This document shows positions 18,150 to 18,427 of a DNA stretch of 18,427 nucleotides, piece after piece (position 1 is the stretch's first letter; every line of letters starts with the position of its first letter). Source of the DNA: JAEUSI01 sp036782915 (lineage in GTDB: Bacteria; Bacteroidota; Ignavibacteria; Tepidaquicellales; Tepidaquicellaceae); the NCBI GenBank assembly GCA_036782915.1, contig DAIPYE010000048.1:1-18427 (forward strand), read 5' to 3'. The notes under the pieces are model-generated. The model saw only the letters and a list, made by a program, of their open reading frames with translations. It had not been told where the DNA came from and made no database searches. The position numbers were made by a program, and so were the translations under genes.

Positions 18150-18204
18150 TTTCAGTAGCGTCCAAAACAATTTTGAGTTTTATCTAAAAGTAAGAAATTA
18201 AGCA
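18150..18204 (+). repeat. Right copy of the 55-bp exact inverted repeat (likely mobile-element end)
   Basis: Exact reverse complement of 1-55. In this orientation the element would begin at about 18150-18153 (CAGTAGCGTCC) and extend rightward. The base before it (A at 18149) breaks the match. It begins 25 bases after the TPR stop codon, so the boundary lies right against the gene. Confidence 0.8.
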
Positions 18205-18378
18205 GCATTCTAAGTAAAAAATTGATAGGTAAAATCAATCTCTATAGTGGAATTTGAAACAATTTTAACTTCATCTTTTGTACATATGCTGGATATTGTT
18301 TTAAAAATTCTGATTTTTAATAGTTTAAATTATGGAAGAATTTTGATGTTTTTTGTAAAAGATTTAATAATCTTCGGT
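18205..18378. other. AT-rich non-coding end region, possibly interior of the repeat element
   Basis: All frames on both strands are broken by stops and no transposase or RNA gene is recognisable. If the 55-bp repeat is the outer end of a multicopy element, this stretch is its interior or non-coding end. Nothing else is visible. Confidence 0.35.
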
Positions 18379-18404
18379 TGTGGCACACCTTAAGGTGTGC
18401 CACA
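18379..18404. repeat. Perfect 26-bp palindrome, first of an overlapping pair
   Basis: Centred on TTAA between GGCACACC and GGTGTGCC, fully self-complementary over 26 bases. It overlaps the second palindrome by eight bases (18397-18404). It is REP-like and is GC-richer than the surrounding DNA. Confidence 0.85.
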
Positions 18405-18420
18405 TTTTAAAATGTGGCAC
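18397..18420. repeat. Perfect 24-bp palindrome, second of an overlapping pair
   Basis: GTGCCAC at 18397-18403 pairs with GTGGCAC at 18414-18420 around the AT core ATTTTAAAAT. The same GTGCCAC arm also pairs with GTGGCAC at 18380-18386, so the two hairpins exclude each other. Confidence 0.85.
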
Positions 18421-18427
18421 GAATTGT

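Noticed and set aside
1..18427. Composite transposon carrying the whole block
   Set aside because: Inverted repeats alone are not enough: no transposase, no target-site duplication, and the cargo includes a housekeeping asnB.

Overview
This 18.4 kb window is AT-rich and looks like part, possibly all, of a metagenome-derived scaffold from a Bacteroidota-related bacterium, most likely Ignavibacteria/Chlorobi-like. The lineage call rests on four things: a type IX secretion (T9SS) type A C-terminal signal with the core motif FPNPFNP in the first gene; many long secreted proteins with Ycf48-like propeller repeats and jelly-roll anchor-type domains; translation starts preceded by A/T-rich sequence with little or no Shine-Dalgarno; and Bacteroidota-type lipoprotein features. 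A run of 10 Ns (6572-6581) marks a scaffold join inside one gene. No rRNA, tRNA, CRISPR array or intact transposase is visible.

Layout. Positions 1-55 and 18150-18204 are exact inverted copies of one repeat, so everything between is bracketed by the same repeat facing both ways. Reading left to right: a secreted Omp28-like thioredoxin-fold protein with a T9SS signal (155-2002, followed by a terminator); three same-strand secreted proteins (2247-7395), namely a seven-repeat Ycf48-like propeller, a purple-acid-phosphatase-like metallophosphoesterase and an SGNH/sialate-esterase-like hydrolase; a minus-strand PLP beta-eliminating lyase whose active-site residues match tyrosine phenol-lyase (7442-8830); a lipoprotein with a caspase/CHAT-like His-Gly/Cys pair and a C-terminal jelly roll (9158-11242); minus-strand asparagine synthetase B (11423-13090); a 1089-residue secreted two-propeller protein (13515-16784); and a secreted TPR protein (16976-18124). 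The right end holds the second repeat copy and two overlapping perfect palindromes.

The most notable shared feature is a roughly 175-178 residue C-terminal module on four otherwise unrelated secreted proteins (genes at 2247, 3851, 5391 and 13515). It has a beta-rich part with the signature HRNS-ETWS and then two dockerin-like calcium loops. The loops are always exactly 30 residues apart, and the chain always ends 28 residues after the first Asp of the second loop, with a final proline. None of these four carries the T9SS type A signal seen on the first gene. The simplest reading is a reusable C-terminal attachment, sorting or calcium-stabilised module that places phosphatase, esterase and propeller heads on the outside of the cell. 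Its partner is not identifiable here. TPL and AsnB look like ordinary cytoplasmic amino-acid enzymes unrelated to the secreted set.
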